From positions 1 through 56,641 of IMG/VR virus record IMGVR_UViG_3300044940_000530: DNA of 56,641 bases. One strand, written 5' to 3'. The position numbers and the translations under genes are program-made. Source of the stretch: a virus. How positions within the stretch are numbered: position 1 is the stretch's first letter; each line of letters starts with the position of its first letter. Of this stretch, positions 40,516 through 48,643 are shown piece by piece. Under the pieces are notes generated by a model. It was not told where the DNA came from, did no database searches, and saw only the letters and a program-made list of their open reading frames with translations.

Positions 40516-42453
40516 ATGCACTGCTTGACGTTGGACTTCGAGACCTATTACGACGACGAGTGCAGCCTGCGCAAACTTACACCGGCGCAGTATCTCACGC
40601 ATCCACGGTTTCATGTGCATGGCGCGAGCTTCCGTATTGATTCCTTGAGTCCACCCCCTGGCACCGATCCCCTCGCGCCCAAGGCGCGGTGGTTGTGGGC
40701 GGACAAGCTGCCCGCCTTCTTCGCCGCGATTGACTGGTCCAAGACGATTCTCATCAGCCACAACGCCGGGTTCGACGGTGCCGTGTTGGCATGGCACTAC
40801 GGCTGCACGCCGCATCTTTATGTGGACACGATGGGGATGGCCCGCGCCACCGTCTATGCCTACACCGGTTCGGCGTCGCTCGCCACCGTCGCCGCGCATC
40901 TCGGGCTTACGCCGAAGGGCACTACCCTCGCCCGCACCAAGGGGTTGACGACGGAAGCCATTCGCGCCGATGCCGATCTGGCCAAGGAGTTCGAGTCGTA
41001 TGGGGTCGATGATTCCGACATATGCTACGGAATCTACCATCTGTTGAAGAATCAGATGACCCCCACCGAGTTCAAGATCATGGATATGGTCGTGCGGATG
41101 GCGGTCAAGCCGCAATTGACGCTGAACCTCGATGTTCTTCGTGCGCACTACCACAATGTTGTGACCGACAAGGAAAAGTTGCTGGCGTTCCTCGCCACCC
41201 CCGCAGCGCGCGAAGCCATTGGCGTCGATGTCGAGAAGGGCACGCTGCTGTCCAACGAGAAGTTCGCCAACGCGCTGGCGCGTGTCGGCGTCGAGGTGCC
41301 CATGAAATGGTCGCCGAAGCAGTCCGCCTATGTGCCTGCGCTCGCCAAGACCGACGAGGGGTTCCGCGCGTTGCTCGAACACAGCAACGGTTATGTGCAA
41401 GCGCTGGCTGCCGCGCGCCTTGGCGTCAAGAGCACCATCGAGGAGACGCGCACGGCGCGCTTCATCTCCATCGGCGAAGCCAAGTGGCCCGCGCTCGCAT
41501 ACAAGGATTCGCCGGTCCCTCCCGGACGGCCGGTGATGCCGTTCCCGCTGCGCTACAGCGGGGCGCACACGCACAGGCTTTCAGGCGATTGGTCCCTCAA
41601 CATGCAGAATCTGGGACGCACAAGCCCGCTCAGGGCGTCGCTCGAAGCCCCGCCGGGCCATGTCGTGATCGCGCCCGATGCATCGCAGATCGAAGCGCGC
41701 GGCGTGGCGTGGATCGCGGGTGCGAAGAAGCTTCTGGATGCGTTCCGGCTCAAGCGCGATCCGTATTGCGACCTCGCATCCGTCATCTACAACCGCACCA
41801 TCACCAAGGCCGATGCGTTCGAGCGATTCGTAGGCAAGACCGGAGTCCTCGGGCTGGGTTACGGCATGGGCGCGCAGCGGTTCATGGTGACGTGCGCGAA
41901 TCAGGGCAAGGTGATCAGCCCCGAGCTTGCCCACCGTGCCGTCAGCGCCTATCGGTCGGAGTATTATCAGGTCAAGGAGTTCTGGTCGTTGTGCGATCAG
42001 ATTCTCGGCGCGATGGTCAGGCGCGAAGCGCGTCCGTTCCGTGACATATTCCACGTCAACGTCGATCAGTCCATCACGCTGCCCAACGGCATGCGGCTGT
42101 TCTACAATGACCTTCAAGTCACCCGGAACGAGGCGGGGCGGGAAAGTTTCGTCTATCGCTACGGGCGCGAGTGGAAGGGAATCTTCGGCGGGATGTTGAC
42201 GGAGAATCTTGTCCAGGCTCTTGCGCGCATCATCGTCATGGATGCCGCCGTCCGTATCCGCTACGAGCGTAAGGTTCCCTACTACCCGGCAGGGCAGGCG
42301 CACGACCAGTTGATATACGTGGTTCCCGAATCAGAAGCGGAGGCGATTCTTGCAATCGTGATCGAGGAAATGTCGCGGCCCCCGTGGTGGGCACCCGATC
42401 TGCCGCTCGCTGCCGAAGGGAAACCGGGGCGGAACTTCTTGGAAGCGAAGTGA
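40516..42453 (+). CDS. Family A DNA polymerase with 3'-5' exonuclease
   Basis: 645 residues from the ATG at 40516; a GTG six bases earlier is an alternative start. The exonuclease domain opens with LDFETYYD (Asp7, Glu9), and VDDSDICY near 155 fits ExoIII. Polymerase motif A is APDASQIEARG (Asp388), motif B KTGVLGLGYGMGAQRF (Lys441 to Tyr449), motif C QAHDQLIYV (His596-Asp597-Gln598). The last replaces the usual HDE with HDQ. It should replicate the phage DNA together with the primase-helicase at 48644. Confidence 0.9.
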   Translation: MHCLTLDFETYYDDECSLRKLTPAQYLTHPRFHVHGASFRIDSLSPPPGTDPLAPKARWLWADKLPAFFAAIDWSKTILISHNAGFDGAVLAWHYGCTPHLYVDTMGMARATVYAYTGSASLATVAAHLGLTPKGTTLARTKGLTTEAIRADADLAKEFESYGVDDSDICYGIYHLLKNQMTPTEFKIMDMVVRMAVKPQLTLNLDVLRAHYHNVVTDKEKLLAFLATPAAREAIGVDVEKGTLLSNEKFANALARVGVEVPMKWSPKQSAYVPALAKTDEGFRALLEHSNGYVQALAAARLGVKSTIEETRTARFISIGEAKWPALAYKDSPVPPGRPVMPFPLRYSGAHTHRLSGDWSLNMQNLGRTSPLRASLEAPPGHVVIAPDASQIEARGVAWIAGAKKLLDAFRLKRDPYCDLASVIYNRTITKADAFERFVGKTGVLGLGYGMGAQRFMVTCANQGKVISPELAHRAVSAYRSEYYQVKEFWSLCDQILGAMVRREARPFRDIFHVNVDQSITLPNGMRLFYNDLQVTRNEAGRESFVYRYGREWKGIFGGMLTENLVQALARIIVMDAAVRIRYERKVPYYPAGQAHDQLIYVVPESEAEAILAIVIEEMSRPPWWAPDLPLAAEGKPGRNFLEAK

Positions 42454-42463
42454 GGACGAACCA

Positions 42464-42850
42464 ATGAACGACGACAAGAACACGGGCAAGGGTATGGGGG
42501 TGTTCCATCGCCCTCCGGCAAGGCTGTGTTCCATGCGCGGCGGGCGGTATTATTTCGTCGACTCGGAGAATCGCGAGTGTTGGAGCGACAACACGCGAAT
42601 CCTGCTCTACGACAAGGAACACGTCCAGGCCGTGCTGGCGCACCACGGGTATGTGCTGAAAGACGACGGGGCCACGATCATTCCTGCCACGCAAGATACC
42701 CCCTCCGCCCCCGTGCCGGAGACGGAGGCGTTCGTCGCGAGGCGAACCATGCCCACCAACATCGAGCGGTTCCTGAAGGACGAGGCCCCGGTTGGCGTGC
42801 GCCGCTCGGGCAAGAAGCCGTCCCTTGCCGAACGGCGCGGCAAGCGGTAG
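42464..42850 (+). CDS. Hypothetical protein, 128 residues
   Basis: ATG at 42464 after GAGGA, ten bases past the polymerase stop. Mixed sequence with YYFVDSENRECWSDNTRILL, and a basic C-terminus (KDEAPVGVRRSGKKPSLAER). Probably translationally linked to the polymerase gene. Not recognised. Confidence 0.6.
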   Translation: MNDDKNTGKGMGVFHRPPARLCSMRGGRYYFVDSENRECWSDNTRILLYDKEHVQAVLAHHGYVLKDDGATIIPATQDTPSAPVPETEAFVARRTMPTNIERFLKDEAPVGVRRSGKKPSLAERRGKR

Positions 42851-42882
42851 CATAATGATTCGTAATCAGGAGAAAGAATCCA

Positions 42883-43575
42883 ATGGACCCCAGGCCGTTT
42901 TCGTGGTCCTTCTCGAAACTCAAGAACTTCGAGACATGCCCACGCCGTCACTACGCGGTCGATATCGCCAGACGGTGGACCGAAGAAGAATCGGCGCAGT
43001 TGAAATACGGCAACGAAGTGCATGACGCCATCGCCGCGCGCATCAGCAAGGATACGCCGTTCCCTCCCCAGCATCAGCACCTCGCCCGTGCCGTGGACAC
43101 GGTGCTCGCCTTGCGCGCGACCGGCGTCAAGATGCTGGTCGAGCAGCAACTTGCCGTCAATCGCAGGTTCGAGCCTGTGGGCTACTTCGAGCAGGGCAGG
43201 GACGGGGCGTGGTTCCGCGCCAAGGTGGACCTCTGCATCATCGATCCCGAGAGGCGCAAGGGCGCGGCTTTGGATTGGAAGACCGGAAAGAAGAAGGAGG
43301 ACATGCCGCAACTGGCGCTCACCGCGCTTGTCGTGTTCGCGCACTTCCCTGTCGTCGATTCGCTCGCATGCCAGTTCGTGTGGCTCCAAGACAACGACAC
43401 GACGACGAGCCACTACAAGCGCGAGGATACCCAACGCATCTGGGCTTCCTTGCTGCCGCGCTATCAGCGGCTGGAAGATGCCCACAACCGCCAGGACTAC
43501 CCGCCCGCACCGGGCCGCCTTTGTGCGAAGTGGTGCCCGGTTCGCGATTGCGAACATCACGGCAAGCAGTATTGA
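42883..43575 (+). CDS. PD-(D/E)XK exonuclease (RecB/Cas4-like), possible Fe-S cluster
   Basis: 230 residues, ATG at 42883 with AGGAGA upstream. SFSKLKNFETCPRRHY opens the domain, GNEVHDAI has His47, and the core is Asp116 (AKVDL), Asp131-Trp-Lys133 (LDWKTGK). Cys19 and a C-terminal cluster Cys214, Cys218, Cys223 fit the four-cysteine iron-sulphur arrangement known in AddB/Cas4-type nucleases. It could process DNA ends in replication or recombination. No CRISPR arrays are present. Confidence 0.8.
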   Translation: MDPRPFSWSFSKLKNFETCPRRHYAVDIARRWTEEESAQLKYGNEVHDAIAARISKDTPFPPQHQHLARAVDTVLALRATGVKMLVEQQLAVNRRFEPVGYFEQGRDGAWFRAKVDLCIIDPERRKGAALDWKTGKKKEDMPQLALTALVVFAHFPVVDSLACQFVWLQDNDTTTSHYKREDTQRIWASLLPRYQRLEDAHNRQDYPPAPGRLCAKWCPVRDCEHHGKQY

Positions 43576-43607
43576 TTCGTCAACCCTAGAAGAGTCGGAG
43601 AGCACCG

Positions 43608-43838
43608 ATGCAGACAGCACAAGCACAGCAATTGGTCGATGAAGCGGAAGCATACCTTCGCCGCGTCCGCGAGATCATGGGCATGCTGAACAACGACGGA
43701 TGGGAGATCAAGATGGCTTTGATTCCCCGCGAGGGTCCAAGCACGATCATGCAGGTCACTGCGTCCATCGCGCTCATCGAGGCCACGCGCCTCGTGTCGT
43801 TCACGGTCCGGCCGTCACCGGAACCGGAAGGCATGTGA
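43608..43838 (+). CDS. Hypothetical protein, 76 residues
   Basis: ATG at 43608 after AGTCGGAGAG. Helical N-terminus (QQLVDEAEAYLRRVREIMGM) and a short beta part with IPREGPSTIMQVTASIALIE. Lies between two nuclease genes. Not recognised. Confidence 0.55.
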   Translation: MQTAQAQQLVDEAEAYLRRVREIMGMLNNDGWEIKMALIPREGPSTIMQVTASIALIEATRLVSFTVRPSPEPEGM

Positions 43839-43871
43839 CGCGCGAACTTTCGCGTTCGAGCGGGGAAGCCG

Positions 43872-44216
43872 ATGACGCCAGAAGGCAAGGTGAAAGCGAC
43901 CGTGCGCGCGAAACTCAAAGACGCGGGCGCGTATCTGTTCATGCCGGTGCAGAACGGCATGGGCGCGCCGAGTCTGGATTTCATCGGCTGCCACCGGGGG
44001 CGGTTCTTCGGGATCGAAACCAAGGCGGGCAAGGGCAAGGTGACGCCACGGCAGTGCCACACCGCGTCGCTCATGGCGCGCGCGGGCGCGGCGGTGTTTT
44101 TGCTGCACCCCGAGTGCGAGCGGCCATGGCTGCTGCTGGACAGGTTTCTGTGCGATCCCGCAGCGATTGTTGACTGCAAAGAATCGTTCCCTGGCATAGA
44201 ATCCTTCATGAAGTAG
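43872..44216 (+). CDS. VRR-NUC-type nuclease
   Basis: 114 residues, ATG at 43872. TPEGKVKATVRAKL, then LDFIGCHRGRFFGIETKAGK and VTPRQ give the PD-(D/E)XK core of the VRR-NUC family: Glu4, Asp36, Glu49-x-Lys51, and Gln61. Such single-domain nucleases often act on branched DNA such as Holliday junctions, alongside helicases. The gene lies just before the methyltransferase and SNF2-type genes. Confidence 0.8.
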   Translation: MTPEGKVKATVRAKLKDAGAYLFMPVQNGMGAPSLDFIGCHRGRFFGIETKAGKGKVTPRQCHTASLMARAGAAVFLLHPECERPWLLLDRFLCDPAAIVDCKESFPGIESFMK

Positions 44217-44227
44217 GAACACCATTC

Positions 44228-44875
44228 ATGATTCGCGATAAGGGCGGAATCGGATCGAAGATGGCGGGCGGCAACCCCCATCCCGACCGAGGGCGCGAGA
44301 CGGACGACTTCTACGCCACCCCTCACGCGGTGACGGAGGCGCTGGTCCTCGAATACCGGCGGCTGTTCCATTATGCGCATGTCTGCGACCCCTGTGCCGG
44401 GGATGGCGCGATGGTCGATTCCATTATCAAGACCTCGCGCATGTGCGGCATGCCGGTGGCCGGTGTTCATGCGTCGGACATCGCGCCGCGTGCGGAGTCG
44501 ATCCATCGGATGGACGTATTCGATCTCACGCGCGACATGCTCGCCGCGAAGGACATTCATATCGTGGTGACGAATCCGCCTTTCAGTCTTGCCCCCGATA
44601 TCATCCACCATATCGGCACGGTCGCGGGGGTGGAGAAGCCGGTCGAAGAGCGATACCCCCTGGTGTTCGCGCTCGTGTTGAAATCGACGTTCTGGCAAGC
44701 CGCGCGCAGGGAGGCGCTGTTCCGGCGCTGGCCGCCGTTCGTGCTTCATCCGTTGCTATGGCGGCCCGATTTCAAGTCCCTCGGTGCGCCGACGATGGAG
44801 ATCATGTGGTGCGTGTGGATTTCGACACGGTTTGGCGCGCCCACTGGTTATGTTCCGCTGAAACGCCCAGGGTGA
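44228..44875 (+). CDS. DNA adenine methyltransferase-like protein
   Basis: 215 residues, ATG at 44228. DDFYATP (26-32), DPCAGDG (54-60, AdoMet-binding motif I) and TNPPF (115-119, catalytic motif IV) are visible. NPPF/Y suggests amino-methyl transfer to adenine (or cytosine N4). No restriction gene accompanies it, so it looks like an orphan methylase for DNA protection or regulation. A TTGACT...TAGAAT-like site lies upstream at 44170 with long spacing. Recognition sequence unknown; see the GAWTC finding. Confidence 0.75.
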   Translation: MIRDKGGIGSKMAGGNPHPDRGRETDDFYATPHAVTEALVLEYRRLFHYAHVCDPCAGDGAMVDSIIKTSRMCGMPVAGVHASDIAPRAESIHRMDVFDLTRDMLAAKDIHIVVTNPPFSLAPDIIHHIGTVAGVEKPVEERYPLVFALVLKSTFWQAARREALFRRWPPFVLHPLLWRPDFKSLGAPTMEIMWCVWISTRFGAPTGYVPLKRPG

Positions 44876-44878
44876 ATC

Positions 44879-46480
44879 ATGGACCTCAACAACAAGACTC
44901 CGCTGCCGCCAACGAATCAAGAATCCTCCGTGATGGTGAGCCGCGCCCACCGCACGGTGGCCGTGCCCTTCAACGAGACGCTGGCCGACTACATCAAGGA
45001 CGCCAAGCGCGTGACCTATGGCGGCAAGGACATGCTGCTCATACGGCACGACGAGGCCAACACCACCATCGCCCGCGCCCTCGGCGTGCCGGTGCCCGCG
45101 CCGATTCTCTGGCACTATGACTGGGCTGGCGGCGCGCCGTTCGTCGTGCAGCAGCAGACGGCGGCGATGCTCACCCTCAATCATCGTGCCTACGTGCTGA
45201 ACGACATGGGGACGGGCAAAACGCGCACCGTGCTGTGGGCATACGATTACTTGCGCAAAGCGAATCAGGTCCGTTCCGCTCTGATCGTGGCCCCCCTCTC
45301 GACGCTGACCAATGTGTGGGCGCGGGAGATATTCGCCACCGTGCCGCACTATTCCTACAGCGTGCTCCATGGCGATACCAAGGTGCGCCGCGAGCGGCTG
45401 GCGGCGAAGGCGGATATCTACATCATCAACCACGATGGAATCAAAGTCGTCGCGGATGCGCTGAAACTACATCCCGATATCGACTTGATCGTGATCGACG
45501 AATTGGCTGTGTTCCGCAACGGCGCTGCGGCACGCACGCGGACGATGCGGAAGCTGGCGGAATCCCGAAAGCGAGTGTGGGGGCTGACCGGTTCGCCGAT
45601 TCCCACAGAGCCGACCGATGCATGGGCGCAAGCCTCCATCGTCACGCCGTGGACGGTGCCCATGTCATACAACGGGTTTCGCGATCTCACGATGCAACGA
45701 ATCACGCAATTCAAATGGGTCCCGCGACCCACCGCGCTTGCGCATGTCGCCAACGCGCTGCAACCGAGCGTCCGGTTCACTCTGGATGAGATCGTGGAGT
45801 TGCCCGAGGTGATCCACCGCGAGGTGCCAATCACCCAGTCTCCGAAACAGAAGGAGGTCTATACCGCGCTGGAAAAGGAGCTTTACGCCAAGTTCCAATG
45901 CGGCGAATTGACCGTTCTCAATGCCGGGGTGCTGCTCAACAAGCTTCTGCAAATCTCTCTCGGCTGCGTGTATGTCAACAGCGGCGCGGTTTTCCACATG
46001 GACAACGCCGACCGCATACAGGCGTTGATCGATTCCATCGAATCGACGGATCGCAAGGTGATCGTCTATGTGCCGTTCATCCACGCCATGAAGAATGTCG
46101 TGGATGAGTTGACCAAAGCCAAGATCAGTTGCGAATCAGTATCGGGCGAGACACCGGCGTCAAAGCGTGCCGATATCTTCAAGCGTTTCCAGACAGACCC
46201 AAGCCCGCGCGTGCTTGTTGCGCACCCTCAATGCATGGCGCACGGCATCACGCTCACTGCGGCCAACACCATCATCTGGTTTGGACCTATCGCCAACAAC
46301 GAAGTGTTCGAGCAGGCGAACGCACGAATTAACCGTATCGGCCAGACTCACAAGCAACAGGTGCTCATGTTCGCCGGGACCACGGCCGAGCGGAAACTGT
46401 ATGCCCGGCTCAAAGAGCGCGGCGATACGCAATCGCTGCTGCTCGACATGATGGCGGAAACGACGCAACAACACGTTTAG
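44879..46480 (+). CDS. SNF2-type superfamily 2 helicase
   Basis: 533 residues, ATG at 44879, three bases after the methylase stop. Walker A NDMGTGKTR (Lys114), a DExx box LIVIDELA (Asp207-Glu208), GLTGSP (about 235-240) and the C-terminal ARINRIGQ motif (about 480-490) are all present. Phage SNF2-like helicases remodel DNA-bound proteins or aid recombination; with two nucleases and a methylase next to it, DNA repair or anti-restriction is plausible. Confidence 0.85.
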   Translation: MDLNNKTPLPPTNQESSVMVSRAHRTVAVPFNETLADYIKDAKRVTYGGKDMLLIRHDEANTTIARALGVPVPAPILWHYDWAGGAPFVVQQQTAAMLTLNHRAYVLNDMGTGKTRTVLWAYDYLRKANQVRSALIVAPLSTLTNVWAREIFATVPHYSYSVLHGDTKVRRERLAAKADIYIINHDGIKVVADALKLHPDIDLIVIDELAVFRNGAAARTRTMRKLAESRKRVWGLTGSPIPTEPTDAWAQASIVTPWTVPMSYNGFRDLTMQRITQFKWVPRPTALAHVANALQPSVRFTLDEIVELPEVIHREVPITQSPKQKEVYTALEKELYAKFQCGELTVLNAGVLLNKLLQISLGCVYVNSGAVFHMDNADRIQALIDSIESTDRKVIVYVPFIHAMKNVVDELTKAKISCESVSGETPASKRADIFKRFQTDPSPRVLVAHPQCMAHGITLTAANTIIWFGPIANNEVFEQANARINRIGQTHKQQVLMFAGTTAERKLYARLKERGDTQSLLLDMMAETTQQHV

Positions 46481-46493
46481 GAATCGTTTCTTG

Positions 46494-46521
46494 TTGACTT
46501 TGATTCCTTATTGACTATACT
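46494..46521 (+). promoter_or_regulatory. Sigma-70-like promoter before the 194-residue gene
   Basis: TTGACT (46494-46499) and TATACT (46516-46521) with a 16-base spacer, 20 bases upstream of the start at 46542. The spacer contains TTGATTCCT as in the site at 40467. Confidence 0.65.
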
Positions 46522-46541
46522 CCCACAAAACGGAGCGAGCC

Positions 46542-47126
46542 ATGACGGAAGAGACAAAGACCAGAAACCCCAGAAAGCCCAGAAAGCCCCGGAAATCCGA
46601 AGCGCAACCCTCTTCTCCCGCACCCGAAGAGCGGCCAGCGCTTACGCCTGATTCGTCCGAGATCGGCACCGTGCCGCCGGACTTGATGACGCCGGACTTG
46701 ATGACGGGGGTGAACCTCACGCCCTCAATGCCGGTCAACCCGCATGCGGCCAAGCGCATCGCGCAATTCCTCGCCGTGCGGGATCGCATCGATCAGCTTG
46801 AGGAGGAACACAAGCGGCAGATCGGTCCTCTCAAGGATATTCTGGTGCAGATTCACAACGATCTGCTGCGCACGCTGCACGAATCGGGCATCGATTCCAT
46901 CGCTGTGCGTGGAGTCGGCACCGCGTATCGCACCGAGCGGCATTCGGCATCGATCACCGATCCGGAGATGTTCAAGGAGTTCGTCATCGTCCAAGGAGCG
47001 TGGAACATGCTGGACTGGAAAGCGAATGCCACCGCAGCGCGGACCTACGCCCTGCAAACGGGGGAGGTGCCGCCCGGACTGGACATATCCACGCGCGTCA
47101 TGCTCAACGTGCGGAAGAACCCATGA
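46542..47126 (+). CDS. Conserved phage protein of replication module, unknown
   Basis: 194 residues, ATG at 46542 (CGGAG upstream). N-terminus is Pro/Lys-rich with a duplicated PDLMT; the body (QLEEEHKRQIGPLKDILVQI, SIAVRGVGTAYRTERHSASI) is a coiled helix then strand, followed by PPGLDISTRVMLNVRKNP. Similar proteins occur near SSB and primase genes of other phages. Possibly a recombination or replication accessory factor; not proven. Confidence 0.6.
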   Translation: MTEETKTRNPRKPRKPRKSEAQPSSPAPEERPALTPDSSEIGTVPPDLMTPDLMTGVNLTPSMPVNPHAAKRIAQFLAVRDRIDQLEEEHKRQIGPLKDILVQIHNDLLRTLHESGIDSIAVRGVGTAYRTERHSASITDPEMFKEFVIVQGAWNMLDWKANATAARTYALQTGEVPPGLDISTRVMLNVRKNP

Positions 47127-47139
47127 TTCAGGAGGGAAC

Positions 47140-47409
47140 ATGTTTCGGAATACCGAGAATCTTCCGGTCTTTTTTCTGAAGAACCCTACGGACCTGCCGG
47201 ACGATCCTCCGACATGCTGCCTTGTCGTCTCCGATCCGGAAGCGGACGCTGTTGCGGTTGTGAACACGGCGCTCAGGCATATCGGCAAATCCGGCGATAT
47301 CGTGAAGGTGTTCCGCACCAGCATCAGCCCCGTGCCGACGATGTATCGCGTCGCCATCCGACCGGACGGTAGCCGGTCCACAGGATTCTTCGATCTTGTC
47401 CCCGCCTGA
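47140..47409 (+). CDS. Hypothetical protein, 89 residues
   Basis: ATG at 47140 with AGGAGG four to five bases upstream. Beta-rich middle (CCLVVSDPEADAVAVVNTAL; DIVKVFRTSISPVPTMYRVA). A longer open frame extending upstream overlaps the previous gene and is less likely. Not recognised. Confidence 0.6.
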   Translation: MFRNTENLPVFFLKNPTDLPDDPPTCCLVVSDPEADAVAVVNTALRHIGKSGDIVKVFRTSISPVPTMYRVAIRPDGSRSTGFFDLVPA

Positions 47410-47449
47410 CGAATCAACCCCAACCCAAACCCGACCTTAAGAGGAATCA

Positions 47450-48580
47450 ATGAGCAACCTCACCACACAGAACCCCGCTTTCGCCCCCGGTGCTGCCAGC
47501 CAACTGGCGGCGCTGGACCCGACGTGGAAGCCGGGTCAGCCGTCCAACCTCTCCAAGAACGTGCGCGCCAGCTACGCGGTGCTCAAGTATCGCGGCAAGG
47601 TGTGGCGCATCACCTATCAGGGGAATGAGCAGATGTTGATGGTCCCCTCGCAGGTGCCGGGCCAGCCGCCGCAGCCGATGCAGAGCATGGAGTTGGTCAT
47701 CGTGGACGGCAGCCCGGCTATTAGCAAAATCTACTACCCCGGCAGCTACGTTGAAGGCACAAGGGACAAGCCTACGTGCTGGTCTTCTGACGGTGTGCGT
47801 CCCGATTCCGCCGTTCCGCCGAATCAGAGGCAGGCGAGCGCGTGCGCCGTTTGCCCAATGAACGCATGGGGATCGCGGATCACCGAGAACGGCAAGCAGA
47901 GCAAGGCGTGCCAGGACAGCCGAAGGGTGGCCGTCGTGCCGGTGTCCGATATCCGCAACGCGGCGTTCGGCGGACCCGTGCTGCTGCGCATTCCGCCGTC
48001 GTCGCTCACCGAGCTTGCCAGATTCGACGGGCAGATGGCCGGTCTTGGATTCCCCACTCACGGTGTTGCGGTGCATGTTTCGTTCGATCCGACCGCCGCC
48101 TATCCGAAGATGCGGTTCAGTCCCTCGCGCCCGCTCACCCCGGAGGAGTTCGCCATGGTGATGGAGCACCGCAACGGACCGGTGCTGCGCGACGTGCTCG
48201 CGGCGTCGATCACGGAGCAGGCGATCCACGAGGAACCCGTCGCATCGGTCCCGTCTGCGGCCCCCACAATCGCCCCCATGGCGCAGCCCACGCCCACGCC
48301 CACGCCCACGCCACAGGCGACGGCACCGCAAACACCGCCGCCCGCGTTCGGCACGCCCATCCCCGTGCCGCCCGCGCCCGCGCCTGCGCCTGCGCCTGCG
48401 CCTGCGCCTGCGCCTGCGCCCGCGTTCGGCACGCCCATCCCTTCGTCCGCGCCCATGCCGGTGTCGTTCGGAGCCACGCACGTCCAGCAGATGCAGGCGG
48501 CGACGGCGATCCCCGTCCCTTCCGGCGAGGCGGTTCCCGACCCGCTGGATGAGATGATCGCCAACATGATGAAGTCCTGA
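47450..48580 (+). CDS. Candidate single-stranded DNA-binding protein
   Basis: 376 residues, ATG at 47450 with GAGGA upstream. Beta-rich N-terminus (YAVLKYRGKVWRITYQGNEQ) and a Cys cluster (KPTCWSSDGVRPDSAVPPNQ, ACAVCPMNAWG, KACQDSRRV: four Cys, possible zinc site). After residue 270 comes a Pro/Ala tract (PAPAPAPA, 48361-48425) and an acidic tail (PDPLDEMIANMMKS), as in SSB-type proteins that bind partners through the C-terminus. Placement just before the primase-helicase supports the role. Confidence 0.55.
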   Translation: MSNLTTQNPAFAPGAASQLAALDPTWKPGQPSNLSKNVRASYAVLKYRGKVWRITYQGNEQMLMVPSQVPGQPPQPMQSMELVIVDGSPAISKIYYPGSYVEGTRDKPTCWSSDGVRPDSAVPPNQRQASACAVCPMNAWGSRITENGKQSKACQDSRRVAVVPVSDIRNAAFGGPVLLRIPPSSLTELARFDGQMAGLGFPTHGVAVHVSFDPTAAYPKMRFSPSRPLTPEEFAMVMEHRNGPVLRDVLAASITEQAIHEEPVASVPSAAPTIAPMAQPTPTPTPTPQATAPQTPPPAFGTPIPVPPAPAPAPAPAPAPAPAPAFGTPIPSSAPMPVSFGATHVQQMQAATAIPVPSGEAVPDPLDEMIANMMKS

Positions 48581-48596
48581 TCATCCTGGCAGCGAT

Positions 48597-48626
48597 GGGG
48601 GGTCGGGACTATACTCTCGACCCCCC
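48597..48626. promoter_or_regulatory. Hairpin with TATACT in the loop, before the primase gene
   Basis: GGGGGGTCG (48597-48605) pairs with CGACCCCCC (48618-48626), nine base pairs around a 12-base loop holding TATACT. It could be an attenuator or terminator, or a promoter whose -10 lies in a palindrome; no clear -35 was seen. Confidence 0.55.
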
Positions 48627-48643
48627 GACGAGCGAGAACAACG

